From contig DATBMY010000071.1 in the NCBI GenBank assembly GCA_036554605.1, positions 1 to 15,563 of the forward strand: DNA of 15,563 bases, given 5' to 3'. The stretch is from DATBMY01 sp036554605 (lineage in GTDB: Bacteria > Acidobacteriota > Blastocatellia > UBA7656). Position 1 is the first letter of the stretch. Every line of letters starts with the position of its first letter. Positions 1 to 7,755 of the stretch are shown one piece after another. A model generated the notes under the pieces. That model had not been told where the DNA came from and did not search any database. It saw only the letters and a program-made list of their open reading frames with translations. The translations under genes were made by a program, and so were the position numbers.

Positions 1-1
1 G

Positions 2-1324
2 ATCAAGAGCGATTACGAGCGGGCCGTGCGCGACAACGAGTCGTTAAAGATGGCGCTGGCGCAGGCCAAATCTCAGGCTCTTCAGCAGGACCAGGCTTCC
101 ATTCAATACAACATATTGAGGCAGGATGCCGACATATCCCGGTCGCTTTATAATCAGTTCCTTCAAAAGACCAATCAAGCCGACCTGGAGGTCGCCCAGC
201 AGCAGAACAACGTGAGCGTGATCCGCCCCGCAAGGTTGCCCGGGTCTCCAGACGGGCCTAACACCTCGACGAGCATTCTGCTGGGTTTCATTCTCAGCCT
301 GGCAGGAAGCGTAGGCCTCGCTTTCTTTATCGACCGCTTTGACAATACGATCAAGGACACGAAGGATATAAGCCGGTACTCTCAATTGCCCACGCTTGGC
401 ATTATCCCCGCGATCAACGAGCAGACCAGGCGCATGCTGTCTGAAAAGGGGAAGAAGAGGACGAAGAGCACGCAGATGCTCATTTCGCTTAACTCCTCTG
501 CCCCTCAGCCGGGTTCCGATCACAACGGCACGTCGATACACTTTCTGCCGGCTGCCAACGATTCAAACGGGAACGTGAGCGAAGCGCAATCGGGTTCGGA
601 GGGCAATGTAGTACTGCTGAATAATTACCTGTCGGTATCGGAAGCATATCGCGCGCTGAGGACTTCGATACTGCTATCGTCGGCGGGACGGCCGCCCAAG
701 ACCGTTTTGATCACCAGCGGCCAGCCGGGCGAAGGCAAGACTACGACGGTCATCAATACCGCGATATCGCTGGCGCAGCTCGGCTCATCGGTGCTGATCA
801 TCGACGCGGACCTTCGATTGCCGTCGGCCCATAAAGGATTCAGCGTCAAGCGCACTCGCGGCCTGTCGACCTTCCTGTCGCAGGACATACCGCTCGACGG
901 GATGATACAGAAGCTACAGATACCGAATCTCTACTTGCTTCCCTGCGGGCCTATTCCGCCCAACCCGGCCGAGCTTATCAGCTCTGAGAAGATGAGAGAG
1001 ATGCTAGCGATGCTAGAGACGCGCTTCGATTACATACTGATCGACTCTCCGCCGCTGATGTATGTGACCGATCCGCTGATACTGTCGACTCTGGTGGAGG
1101 GAGTGGTTCTGGTAGTGCAGGGAGGCAAATGCACGCGAGACATCTTGCGCCAGTCGCGCCAGATGCTCGGGAGCGTCTCGGCAAAGATACTCGGCGTCGT
1201 GCTCAACAACGTCAGCTCTAAACATCAGAAGTATTATGAATCGGCGTACTATGCCAATTATGGCTCATATACGCAGCGCATCCCTGATGACGAAAGGATC
1301 AGCGACGTGCTCGGCGGTTCATAA
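2..1324 (+). CDS. wzc: Wzc-like polysaccharide co-polymerase / tyrosine autokinase (5' partial)
   Basis: The reading frame is open to the window edge, so the true N-terminus (first membrane segment and most of the periplasmic Wzz domain) lies upstream; the GTG at 26 is an internal codon. Numbering from that GTG: a coiled, Gln-rich periplasmic end (1-65), the proline motif beginning IRPARLPGSP (66-75) typical of chain-length proteins, a membrane segment (about 82-101), a Ser/Asn-rich linker (about 133-200), then a bacterial tyrosine kinase domain. The kinase has Walker A GQPGEGKTTT (232-241), Walker A' LIIDAD (257-262) and Walker B YILIDSPP (336-343). The tail holds six clustered tyrosines (403, 404, 408, 409, 412, 415), the expected autophosphorylation cluster. 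Members of this family sit in the inner membrane and control polymer length and export by cycles of phosphorylation. It heads the visible operon, 60 bases before the exporter permease. No matching tyrosine phosphatase is seen in the window. Confidence 0.93.
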   Translation: MKSDYERAVRDNESLKMALAQAKSQALQQDQASIQYNILRQDADISRSLYNQFLQKTNQADLEVAQQQNNVSVIRPARLPGSPDGPNTSTSILLGFILSLAGSVGLAFFIDRFDNTIKDTKDISRYSQLPTLGIIPAINEQTRRMLSEKGKKRTKSTQMLISLNSSAPQPGSDHNGTSIHFLPAANDSNGNVSEAQSGSEGNVVLLNNYLSVSEAYRALRTSILLSSAGRPPKTVLITSGQPGEGKTTTVINTAISLAQLGSSVLIIDADLRLPSAHKGFSVKRTRGLSTFLSQDIPLDGMIQKLQIPNLYLLPCGPIPPNPAELISSEKMREMLAMLETRFDYILIDSPPLMYVTDPLILSTLVEGVVLVVQGGKCTRDILRQSRQMLGSVSAKILGVVLNNVSSKHQKYYESAYYANYGSYTQRIPDDERISDVLGGS

Positions 1325-1384
1325 ATCCAGGAAAGGGAGCGACAGAGTCTATTGCAACAAGAGGCTGAATACCGGACGGACGTT

Positions 1385-2221
1385 ATGACAACGAGGAGCG
1401 CCGCGCCAATCATATACATAAAACCATCCAAGGGATGGGTATCGCTCAAGCTGGCCGAGCTGTGGAAATATCGCGAGCTGCTTTATTTCCTGATCTGGCG
1501 CGATATCAAAGTGCGTTACAAGCAGACGGCGCTTGGCGCCGCCTGGGCTGTGATACAGCCCTTCCTGACGATGGTGGTATTCAGCCTCTTTTTCGGAAAG
1601 CTGGCCAAGGTGCCCTCCGACGGCATACCTTACCCGGTTTTCAGTTTCGCGGCGCTCGTGCCCTGGACCTTTTTCTCCAACGGACTGATCCAGTCGGCAA
1701 ATAGCCTGGTCGGAAGCGCGAACCTGATAAAGAAGATCTATTTCCCAAGGCTATCAATCCCCATCGCGACCGTCTTGTCGGGGATAGTCGATTTTCTCTT
1801 AGCGTTTATGGTCCTGCTCGGGATGATGCTTTTTTACGGCATCACCCCCACGCTCAAGATTTTTTATCTTCCCCTGTTTCTGTTGCTCGCTCTTATCACG
1901 GCGCTCGGGGTGGGGTTGTGGCTTTCGGCGATAAACGTCCAGTTTCGCGACGTGCGATACGTTTTACCCTTCCTGACCCAATTCTGGCTATTCGCCACGC
2001 CAATCGCTTATTCGAGCAGCCTGCTCTCGGAGCCCTGGCGCACGATATATGGAATCAACCCGATGGTCGGGGTCGTCGAAGGGTTCAGATGGGCGCTGCT
2101 AAACACGAATACCGCGCCGGGGCCCACCATCGCCATCTCTTCGCTGACGGCGCTGATTATTCTGATCACCGGCGCCTTCTATTTTCGGCGCATGGAAAGG
2201 ACGTTCGCCGATGTGGTTTAA
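1385..2221 (+). CDS. wzm: ABC-2 type polysaccharide exporter permease (Wzm family)
   Basis: This is the membrane half of an ABC exporter that moves lipid-linked polysaccharide across the inner membrane. The protein (278 aa from ATG 1385) has the family's N-terminal pattern, IKPSKGW (12-18), then ELWKYRELLYFLIWRDIKVRYKQT, split here as an amphipathic helix (about 25-35) and the WRDIKVRYKQT segment (38-48), followed by about six hydrophobic segments (near 49-70, 85-103, 123-150, 160-182, 192-208 and 250-268). Length agrees with Wzm/TagG/KpsM-like permeases (about 260-280 aa). An in-frame TTG at 1352 would add 11 residues and has GGAG at 1336-1339, 12 bases upstream. I prefer ATG 1385, which has GGA repeats at 1374-1380 and gives the usual N-terminus. 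Its ATPase partner is not adjacent but lies about 7.3 kb downstream at 9498, with metabolic genes inserted between the two halves. Confidence 0.93.
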   Translation: MTTRSAAPIIYIKPSKGWVSLKLAELWKYRELLYFLIWRDIKVRYKQTALGAAWAVIQPFLTMVVFSLFFGKLAKVPSDGIPYPVFSFAALVPWTFFSNGLIQSANSLVGSANLIKKIYFPRLSIPIATVLSGIVDFLLAFMVLLGMMLFYGITPTLKIFYLPLFLLLALITALGVGLWLSAINVQFRDVRYVLPFLTQFWLFATPIAYSSSLLSEPWRTIYGINPMVGVVEGFRWALLNTNTAPGPTIAISSLTALIILITGAFYFRRMERTFADVV

Positions 2222-2268
2222 GGCTGCTTACAGTTCGATGTTCGCTCGTCTGACACAAATCTCTATAT

Positions 2269-2275
2269 GGAAGGA
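2269..2275 (+). promoter_or_regulatory. Ribosome binding site of the FecR-like gene
   Basis: GGAAGGA lies six bases before ATG 2282. It is a strong Shine-Dalgarno-like site and supports that start; an independent initiation site fits the 60-base gap from the permease gene. Confidence 0.6.
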
Positions 2276-2281
2276 TAGGCC

Positions 2282-2908
2282 ATGAAGATACTCAAGCAAA
2301 ACAGAGTGCTGAAGGCGGCGCTGACCGGCGCCGTAACCATGGTGTTCCTATTGAGTTCTTTTGCCTGGGCTCAGCAGGGTAAGAGAATGACCGGGTCGAC
2401 CACAAATACAGCGCTTGATAAGAGCCTGCTTGTCGGCTCGTTCCTGTTGTGCAACGGAAAGGTCACGCTTAACGGCAACAAGATTGAAGCGGGCGCTACC
2501 GTTTTGAGCGGGAGCGATATTTCCACCGGGTCGAACGCGGAAGCCGTTGTCGAGCTCGCCGACGTTGGACTCGTCGATATAAAGTCCGACTCCAAGGTGC
2601 AGCTGATATCCTTGCCCAGCGTCGTCAAACTGACGAGCCCCTGCGACAAGATCGGCATACGGGTTATGCGCGGGCAGGTCGAAGTAAAGACCTCCGACAA
2701 AAGCCATACGCTTAAGGCCGATCAGTCCGGGACATTCAACGGATTGATCGAGGCTACTACCGCCGGCACGACGAATTTTATAGTCGGCTGTCTGGTATCA
2801 AGGCCGGTCGGTGTGATTCCCTGGCTCGGTTCGGCCGGCGCCACCGCCACGGGCCTCGGAGCAACTTCCGAAAAGATCAAACCGCGCAGCAGTCCTACCA
2901 AACCATAG
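2282..2908 (+). CDS. Secreted FecR-like domain protein
   Basis: A 208-aa exported protein of unknown role. A classical signal peptide is visible: basic MKILKQNRVLK, a hydrophobic core to about residue 28, and a probable signal peptidase I site after AWA (28-30). Residues about 57-152 read like a FecR-type beta domain: GKVTLNG (59-65), then a Gly/Ala stretch, SGSDISTG (76-83), alternating beta strands, and MRGQVEVKT (129-137) followed by HTLKADQSGTF (142-152). This is the pattern in which a small loop-rich beta sheet is followed by a 'G.v.v' strand. Three cysteines (58, 121, 170) could form periplasmic disulfides. The end (about 165-195) is weakly hydrophobic, Gly/Ala-rich, and then basic. FecR domains occur in sigma-factor regulators and in envelope or polysaccharide-associated proteins; no sigma factor is nearby, so a structural or glycan-binding role in export is my inference. 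Confidence 0.75.
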   Translation: MKILKQNRVLKAALTGAVTMVFLLSSFAWAQQGKRMTGSTTNTALDKSLLVGSFLLCNGKVTLNGNKIEAGATVLSGSDISTGSNAEAVVELADVGLVDIKSDSKVQLISLPSVVKLTSPCDKIGIRVMRGQVEVKTSDKSHTLKADQSGTFNGLIEATTAGTTNFIVGCLVSRPVGVIPWLGSAGATATGLGATSEKIKPRSSPTKP

Positions 2909-3030
2909 TTGATCTTTGAAGATGGTATTAAGTACGGCTCTACTTCGCGAGAGCGAGCCGGAATCTGTCGACAAACGTTTGAAGAAGAGATCTGTGTCTA
3001 ATCGCTTTTATCAGGAGAGAACATCTGAAT
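2909..3030 (+). other. 122-base spacer with an inverted repeat upstream of sat-cysC
   Basis: This is the largest gap in the window. CGGCTC at 2935-2940 pairs with GAGCCG at 2955-2960 around a 14-base loop; an overlapping alternative pairs GCTCT (2937-2941) with AGAGC (2950-2954). No T-run follows, so it is not a convincing intrinsic terminator. I found no well-spaced -35/-10 pair. AGGAGAG at 3013-3019 is the likely ribosome binding site for the next gene, with a long spacing of 11 bases to ATG 3031. The gap may mark an operon boundary or a processing or attenuation site. Confidence 0.4.
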
Positions 3031-4851
3031 ATGTCGGTTAATTACGAACTGAAGGAAAACAGTCAAGACCTTGTCACGCCTTACGGAGGAAAGCTGGTCA
3101 ATCTGCTCGTCGAGGGCGAAGAGCGCGCCCGGTTAATATCGAGCGCAAGCAAGCTCCCCTCGATTCAATTGTCGCACCGCTCGCTTTGCGATCTCGAGAT
3201 GATGGCGGTCGGCGCTTTCTCCCCGCTCGATCGTTTCATGGGGAAAGCCGATTACGAGCGAGTGCTCGAAGAGAAGCGGCTTGAGGACGGGACGCTTTTT
3301 CCCATCCCCATAACCCTTCCCGTAGCCGCCGCGGACTTTATACGTTCAGGTCAAGAAATCGCCGTTCGAAATGCGATGTTCGAGCTCGTGGCCGTAATGA
3401 CCATCGAGGAGATCTTCGAATGGGATCACCGGAGAGAAGCCCTGCTGGTAACAGGAACAACCGATAACCGCCACCCGCTCGTCTCCGAGATGCACTCGTG
3501 GGCGAAACTCTATATTTCAGGCCCGATCAAGGTGGTCAATCTGTCAAAGCCGAACTCTTTTGCTCAGTTGCGCCGAACCCCCGCTCAGTTGCGCGCGCTG
3601 CTGGAAAAGATGGGGTACGCCAACGTAGTCGCCTTCCAAACGCGCAATCCCATACACCGGGCGCACGAGGAATTGACAAAGCGGGCTGCCGCCAAGGTCG
3701 ATGGCGCGTTGTTGCTGCACCCCGTCGTCGGAATAACGAGCCCGGGCGATGTCGATTTTTACACCCGCGTGAGAAGTTACAAGGCCCTGGTCGAAAAATA
3801 TTATGATCGACGCCAAACGGTCTTGAGCCTGCTGCCGCTGGCTATGCGGATGGCCGGGCCGCGCGAGGCCGTCTGGCACGCGATCATTCGAAGAAACTAC
3901 GGGGCCAGCCATTTTATAGTCGGAAGAGACCACGCGGGCGCGGGGAATGATTCTTCGGGCAGTCCGTTCTACGGGCCTTATGACGCGCAGCGCTTGCTTG
4001 CCGAGCATGCGGACGAGATAGGCGTGGAGATGATCCCTTCGGCCGAGCTCATCTATCTCAATAACGAAGACAGGTACGAGGAAGCCGATAGAGTTCCGGC
4101 GGGAGCCGAAAGCATATCGATCTCCGGCTCCAGGGTTCGGGGCGAATACCTTGCCAGCGGCACAAAGCTGCCTCAATGGTTCACCCGCCCCGAGGTTGCC
4201 GAGATCTTATCGGAGGCATACCCGCCGCGACATCAAAGAGGATTCTGTTTGTGGTTTACGGGCCTGTCCGGCGCGGGAAAATCTACTATTGCCGAGATTG
4301 TCTCGGAGCTGCTGGCCGAGCGCGGCCGCCAGGTGACGGGGCTTGATGGCGACGTTGTCCGCACGCATCTTTCTAAAGGACTGGGTTTTAGCAAAGAAGA
4401 CAGAGATACGAATATCCTTCGCATAGGATTTGTCGCGGCTGAAATAGTCCGTCATCGTGGCGCGGTCATATGCGCCGCCGTGAGCCCTTATGCCAGCACG
4501 CGCAATCAGGTTCGCAACATGATCGGCGGCGACAGCTTTATTCAGATCTATGTCGACACGCCGCTCGATGTATGCGAGCAGCGAGACGTAAAGGGGCTCT
4601 ATGCGAAGGCACGACGCGGCGAGATGAAGGGGTTTACCGGCATAGACGATCCATACGAAGCGCCGCTCAACCCTGATATTGTTCTGACCACCACGAACTG
4701 CTCGCCCGAAGCGAACGCCCGGATTGTCGTCAAATACCTTGAAGAGAAAGGTCTCTTGCTGTCTTGCGAGGATAATGGGCCGGAGTGTGGCTGGACCATC
4801 GATTTCGCCCAGCAGAAGCAACGGCTCGGGGAGTACAGTGAAGGCCGGTAG
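3031..4851 (+). CDS. sat-cysC: Bifunctional sulfate adenylyltransferase / adenylylsulfate kinase (PAPS synthesis)
   Basis: A 606-aa fusion that activates sulfate: ATP sulfurylase makes APS from ATP and sulfate, and APS kinase phosphorylates it to PAPS, the universal sulfuryl donor. The N-terminal domain (1 to about 395) has the ATP sulfurylase signature QTRNPIHRAHE (203-213) and GRDHAG (298-303). The C-terminal domain (about 405-570) has Walker A GLSGAGKST (411-419), GLDGD (437-441), EQRDVKGLY (516-524) and FTGIDDPYE (535-543), all APS kinase hallmarks. The intact P-loop argues for an active kinase, unlike the degenerate kinase-like domain of fungal ATP sulfurylases. A short extension of about 35 aa follows the kinase. 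Its place in a polysaccharide operon, with no sulfite or cysteine assimilation genes around, suggests PAPS for glycan sulfation, although no sulfotransferase is in the window. The stop overlaps the neuB start by 14 bases, so the two are probably co-translated. Confidence 0.95.
   Translation: MSVNYELKENSQDLVTPYGGKLVNLLVEGEERARLISSASKLPSIQLSHRSLCDLEMMAVGAFSPLDRFMGKADYERVLEEKRLEDGTLFPIPITLPVAAADFIRSGQEIAVRNAMFELVAVMTIEEIFEWDHRREALLVTGTTDNRHPLVSEMHSWAKLYISGPIKVVNLSKPNSFAQLRRTPAQLRALLEKMGYANVVAFQTRNPIHRAHEELTKRAAAKVDGALLLHPVVGITSPGDVDFYTRVRSYKALVEKYYDRRQTVLSLLPLAMRMAGPREAVWHAIIRRNYGASHFIVGRDHAGAGNDSSGSPFYGPYDAQRLLAEHADEIGVEMIPSAELIYLNNEDRYEEADRVPAGAESISISGSRVRGEYLASGTKLPQWFTRPEVAEILSEAYPPRHQRGFCLWFTGLSGAGKSTIAEIVSELLAERGRQVTGLDGDVVRTHLSKGLGFSKEDRDTNILRIGFVAAEIVRHRGAVICAAVSPYASTRNQVRNMIGGDSFIQIYVDTPLDVCEQRDVKGLYAKARRGEMKGFTGIDDPYEAPLNPDIVLTTTNCSPEANARIVVKYLEEKGLLLSCEDNGPECGWTIDFAQQKQRLGEYSEGR
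4828..4833 (+). promoter_or_regulatory. Ribosome binding site deciding the neuB start
   Basis: GGGGAG, inside the end of sat-cysC, lies four bases before GTG 4838. It selects this GTG over the far-upstream ATG at 4724, which would add 38 residues with no resemblance to NeuB. Confidence 0.6.
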
Positions 4852-5884
4852 CGTTAAAGACTATTTCTCGGCCAATCGCTGCCTGATTATAGGCGAGGTG
4901 GCCCAGGCCCACGACGGCAGTCTGGGCCTGGCGCACGCCTATATCGACGCAATCGCCAACGCGGGCGCGGACGCGGTCAAGTTTCAGACCCATATCGCTC
5001 AGGCCGAAAGCACGCCGCTCGAGCCCTGGCGAGTGAAGTTCAGCCCTCAAGACGCGACCCGGTACGATTACTGGAAACGAATGGAGTTTACCGAGCCGCA
5101 ATGGCAGGGGCTCAAGGCTCACGCCGATGAGCGAGGGTTGTTCTTTATCAGCTCGCCATTTTCCATAGAGGCCGTGGAGCTATTGACCCGAGTCGGCGTC
5201 GGGGCCTGGAAGATTGCGTCCGGAGAGACGGGAAATCTGCCGATGCTCGACCGGATAACGGAGACAGGATTGCCCGTGCTGCTGTCGACCGGCATGAGCC
5301 CGCTTACGGAGATAGACGCGGCCGTCGAGCTGCTGCGATCACATGATGTGGATTTGGCCGTGATGCAATGTACGTCATCTTATCCGTGTCCTCCGGAGAA
5401 AATAGGGCTCAATATGATGACGTTCTTTCGCGACCGTTATGGCTGCCAGGCAGGTCTTTCGGATCACTCGGGGACAATCTACCCGAGCCTGGCAGCCGCC
5501 ACTTTAGGCGTGGACGTGCTCGAAGTTCACGTGACGATGAGCCGCGAGATGTTTGGCCCGGATGTAAATTCTTCGGTTACTACGACCGAGATGCGCCAGC
5601 TCGTCGACGGCGTCCGGTTCATAGAAAAGATGAAGAGCAACCCCGTCGATAAAGAGAAGATCTTCGAAGAAGCGACGGCGCTGCGCGATATGTTCACAAA
5701 GAGCGTAGTAGCCCGCATGGATTTACCCGCCGGTACGGTTCTGCGTCAGGAGCATCTGACGGTAAAGAAACCCGGAACCGGCATCCCGGCCTCTCGACTG
5801 GCGGAACTGATTGGCGCTCGATTGACGAGGCAAATACGTACCGATGAATTACTCCAAGAGAGGGACCTGGAGGGCTTCAGATAA
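4838..5884 (+). CDS. neuB: N-acetylneuraminate (nonulosonate) synthase
   Basis: The 348-aa protein condenses phosphoenolpyruvate with N-acetylmannosamine, or a related 6-carbon sugar, to give sialic acid or another nonulosonate. The start is GTG 4838, giving the usual family length. The N-terminal TIM-barrel shows IGEVAQAHDGS (18-28), a variant of the common IAEIGVNHNG motif, then KFQTH (48-52), SSPFS, KIASGE, LLSTGMS, QCTSSYP and GLSDHSG. The C-terminal SAF (antifreeze-like) domain carries DLPAGT (295-300) and KKPGTGI (310-316), which forms the lid over the neighbouring subunit's active site. It overlaps sat-cysC by 14 bases and shares one base with neuC (TAATG), so the cassette is translationally coupled. 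Sialic acid is favoured over legionaminic or pseudaminic acid because a NeuC-type epimerase follows and no Leg/Pse dehydratase or aminotransferase is seen, but those could lie outside the window. Confidence 0.94.
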   Translation: MKAGSVKDYFSANRCLIIGEVAQAHDGSLGLAHAYIDAIANAGADAVKFQTHIAQAESTPLEPWRVKFSPQDATRYDYWKRMEFTEPQWQGLKAHADERGLFFISSPFSIEAVELLTRVGVGAWKIASGETGNLPMLDRITETGLPVLLSTGMSPLTEIDAAVELLRSHDVDLAVMQCTSSYPCPPEKIGLNMMTFFRDRYGCQAGLSDHSGTIYPSLAAATLGVDVLEVHVTMSREMFGPDVNSSVTTTEMRQLVDGVRFIEKMKSNPVDKEKIFEEATALRDMFTKSVVARMDLPAGTVLRQEHLTVKKPGTGIPASRLAELIGARLTRQIRTDELLQERDLEGFR

Positions 5885-7038
5885 TGCGTCGCAAAGTCTG
5901 TGTAGTTGTAACGGCGCGGCCAAGTTATAGCCGCATAAAAACCGCGCTCAAGGCTATCAAGGACCACCCGGAGCTGGAGCTGCAACTGGTGGTTGCCGCC
6001 TCGGCCCTGCTCGACCGCTATGGAATGGCCGTCAATTACATAGAGTCGGATGGGTTCGAGATCGCCGCCCGGGTTTACATGGTGCTGGAAGGCGAAAACC
6101 TCGCCACGATGGCGAAGACAACGGGCCTTGGGATGCTCGAGCTGGCCACCGTCCTCGATAACCTCAAGCCCGATGTTGTCGTCACCGTCGCGGACCGGTA
6201 TGAGACGCTGGCGACGGCAGTGGCCGCTTCTTACATGAATATTCCCCTGGCTCACGTTCAGGGCGGAGAGATCACAGGCTCGATAGATGAGAAAGTGCGC
6301 CACGCGGTTACAAAGCTTTCGGACCTGCACCTGGTAGCCACAAAGAAAGCCGCCGAGCGGGTCGTTCGCATGGGCGAGGATCCCAAAACGGTCCATGTGA
6401 CAGGTTGCCCTTCGATCGATCTGGCCGCGGAGATATTGGATGACCCGGCTCTGAACTTCGATCCTTTTACAAAGTATGGAGGGGTCGGCGAAAAACTCGA
6501 TCTTTCCGGCGAGTATCTGGTGGTGATGCAACACTCGGTCACTACAGAATATGAGGCTGCGCGCCAGCATGTATTCGAGACTCTGCATGCGGTTCGGGAC
6601 TCGGGACTGCCGACGCTGTGGTTCTGGCCCAACGTCGACGCGGGCTCGGACGGCACTTCAAACGGGATCAGATCGTTTCGCGAGCTGGAACGTCCTTCCA
6701 ATATTCATTTCTTCAAAAACATGGCCCCGACCGATTTCTTGAGATTGATATATAACTGCCGCTGCCTGATAGGAAATTCGAGCGTGGGCATCCGCGAATC
6801 GTCTTTCCTTGGAGTGCCTGTTGTAAATATAGGGTCGCGCCAGGACCGCCGCGACAGGGGGCGCAACGTCGTCGACGTAGGCTATAGCCGGCAGGAGATC
6901 GGCGACGCGATTCGCTACCACCGCCGCAACGGCCGGTATCCGAAGGACCTCCTGTACGGCGACGGAAGAGCGGGAGAGAACATGGCGCAGCTGCTTGCCG
7001 AGGCCCCATTGCGGATCGATAAGAGGTTGACCTACTGA
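5884..7038 (+). CDS. neuC: UDP-N-acetylglucosamine 2-epimerase (hydrolysing)
   Basis: The 384-aa enzyme hydrolyses and epimerises UDP-GlcNAc to ManNAc plus UDP, the first step of bacterial sialic acid synthesis. Length matches characterised NeuC proteins (about 370-390 aa). Two Rossmann-type halves of the GT-B-like epimerase fold are visible: the N-terminal VVVTARPSYSRIK, the central HVQGGEITGSIDEKVRH (124-140) with catalytic-region acidic and His residues, VTGCPSIDLA, and the C-terminal nucleotide-binding segment NSSVGIRES (298-306) followed by GVPVVNIGSRQ. ATG 5884 overlaps the neuB stop by one base; its stop overlaps neuA the same way (TGATG). A LegG-type role on a UDP-bacillosamine derivative is possible from sequence alone, but no supporting genes are seen. 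Confidence 0.93.
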   Translation: MRRKVCVVVTARPSYSRIKTALKAIKDHPELELQLVVAASALLDRYGMAVNYIESDGFEIAARVYMVLEGENLATMAKTTGLGMLELATVLDNLKPDVVVTVADRYETLATAVAASYMNIPLAHVQGGEITGSIDEKVRHAVTKLSDLHLVATKKAAERVVRMGEDPKTVHVTGCPSIDLAAEILDDPALNFDPFTKYGGVGEKLDLSGEYLVVMQHSVTTEYEAARQHVFETLHAVRDSGLPTLWFWPNVDAGSDGTSNGIRSFRELERPSNIHFFKNMAPTDFLRLIYNCRCLIGNSSVGIRESSFLGVPVVNIGSRQDRRDRGRNVVDVGYSRQEIGDAIRYHRRNGRYPKDLLYGDGRAGENMAQLLAEAPLRIDKRLTY

Positions 7039-7754
7039 TGCGCGTATTAGGACTGATCCCCGCTCGCGGCGGCTCAAAGGGAATACCTCGCAAAAACATT
7101 CGCCCGTTAGGCGGCAAGCCGCTTCTTCAATACAGCGCGGAATCGGCGCTCGCCTCCCGGCGCCTCGCGCGAGTAATACTCAGCACGGATGATGAAGAGA
7201 TCGCGAGAGTCGGGCTCGAATGCGGGCTCGATGTTCCTTTCCTCAGGCCGGCGGAACTGGCCGAAGATACTACCCCGACGCTCCCCGTCGTCCAGCATGC
7301 GGTCGGGTGGCTGGAAAGAGAGGGCGAAAGATTTGACGCTATATGCCTGCTCCAACCGACCAATCCATTCCGGCGCGCCGAGCATATAGATGCCTGCATT
7401 GACCTGCTTGAAAAGTCCGGCGCGGATTCGGCGGTAACGATCTTGCCGGTCCCGGCCGAGTATAACCCTCACTGGGTATATTTTCAGGACGAAGACGGCA
7501 GCCTTCGATTAAGCACCGGGGAAGAGACTCCCATAGCGCGTCGTCAGGCTCTGCCTCCTGCTTTTCACAGGGAAGGCTCGGTCTATGTCACGCGGCGGAG
7601 CGTCGTGATGGATCAAAACAGCCTCTACGGCAAGCGCGTGGCCGGATACATGATGGAAGCCGGCAGCTCGGTCAATATTGACAACCAGGAAGACTGGGAG
7701 CGCGCCGTCGCGATAGTGTCGAACAGAAGTTTCAGTATGAAAGAACGGTATTGA
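7038..7754 (+). CDS. neuA: CMP-sialic acid synthetase (acylneuraminate cytidylyltransferase)
   Basis: The 238-aa protein transfers CMP from CTP to the nonulosonate made by NeuB, giving the donor used by sialyltransferases. It has the classic N-terminal nucleotide-binding signature IPARGGSKGIPRKN (7-20), LQPTNPFR (105-112), and a C-terminal region with GSVYVTRR and NIDNQEDWE typical of the single-domain bacterial type. Length (about 230 aa) fits enzymes lacking the extra esterase domain of E. coli NeuA. It begins on the last base of the neuC stop and ends one base before the AsnB-like gene, which suggests one translational unit. Substrate could be Neu5Ac or a relative such as legionaminic acid. 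Confidence 0.94.
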   Translation: MRVLGLIPARGGSKGIPRKNIRPLGGKPLLQYSAESALASRRLARVILSTDDEEIARVGLECGLDVPFLRPAELAEDTTPTLPVVQHAVGWLEREGERFDAICLLQPTNPFRRAEHIDACIDLLEKSGADSAVTILPVPAEYNPHWVYFQDEDGSLRLSTGEETPIARRQALPPAFHREGSVYVTRRSVVMDQNSLYGKRVAGYMMEAGSSVNIDNQEDWERAVAIVSNRSFSMKERY

Positions 7755-7755
7755 T

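Noticed and set aside
1352..1384. TTG start for the permease gene
   Set aside because: TTG is a rarer start, its possible ribosome binding site is 12 bases away, and ATG 1385 gives the typical Wzm N-terminus. It is not excluded.
2935..2960. Rho-independent terminator before sat-cysC
   Set aside because: The stem is short and no T-tract follows, so only an inverted repeat is reported.
3544..4821. Long minus-strand open frames opposite sat-cysC (3544-4176 and 4207-4821)
   Set aside because: They lie antisense to a clearly recognisable conserved enzyme, show no domain motif, and are expected shadows in GC-rich coding DNA.
4724..4837. A longer neuB starting at ATG 4724
   Set aside because: The extra 38 residues overlap the coding end of sat-cysC, do not resemble NeuB, and GTG 4838 has a well-spaced GGGGAG and gives the usual family length.
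5746..6588. 280-codon minus-strand open frame opposite neuB/neuC
   Set aside because: The plus strand encodes intact NeuB and NeuC across the whole region; the antisense translation has no recognisable motif and no ribosome binding site context.
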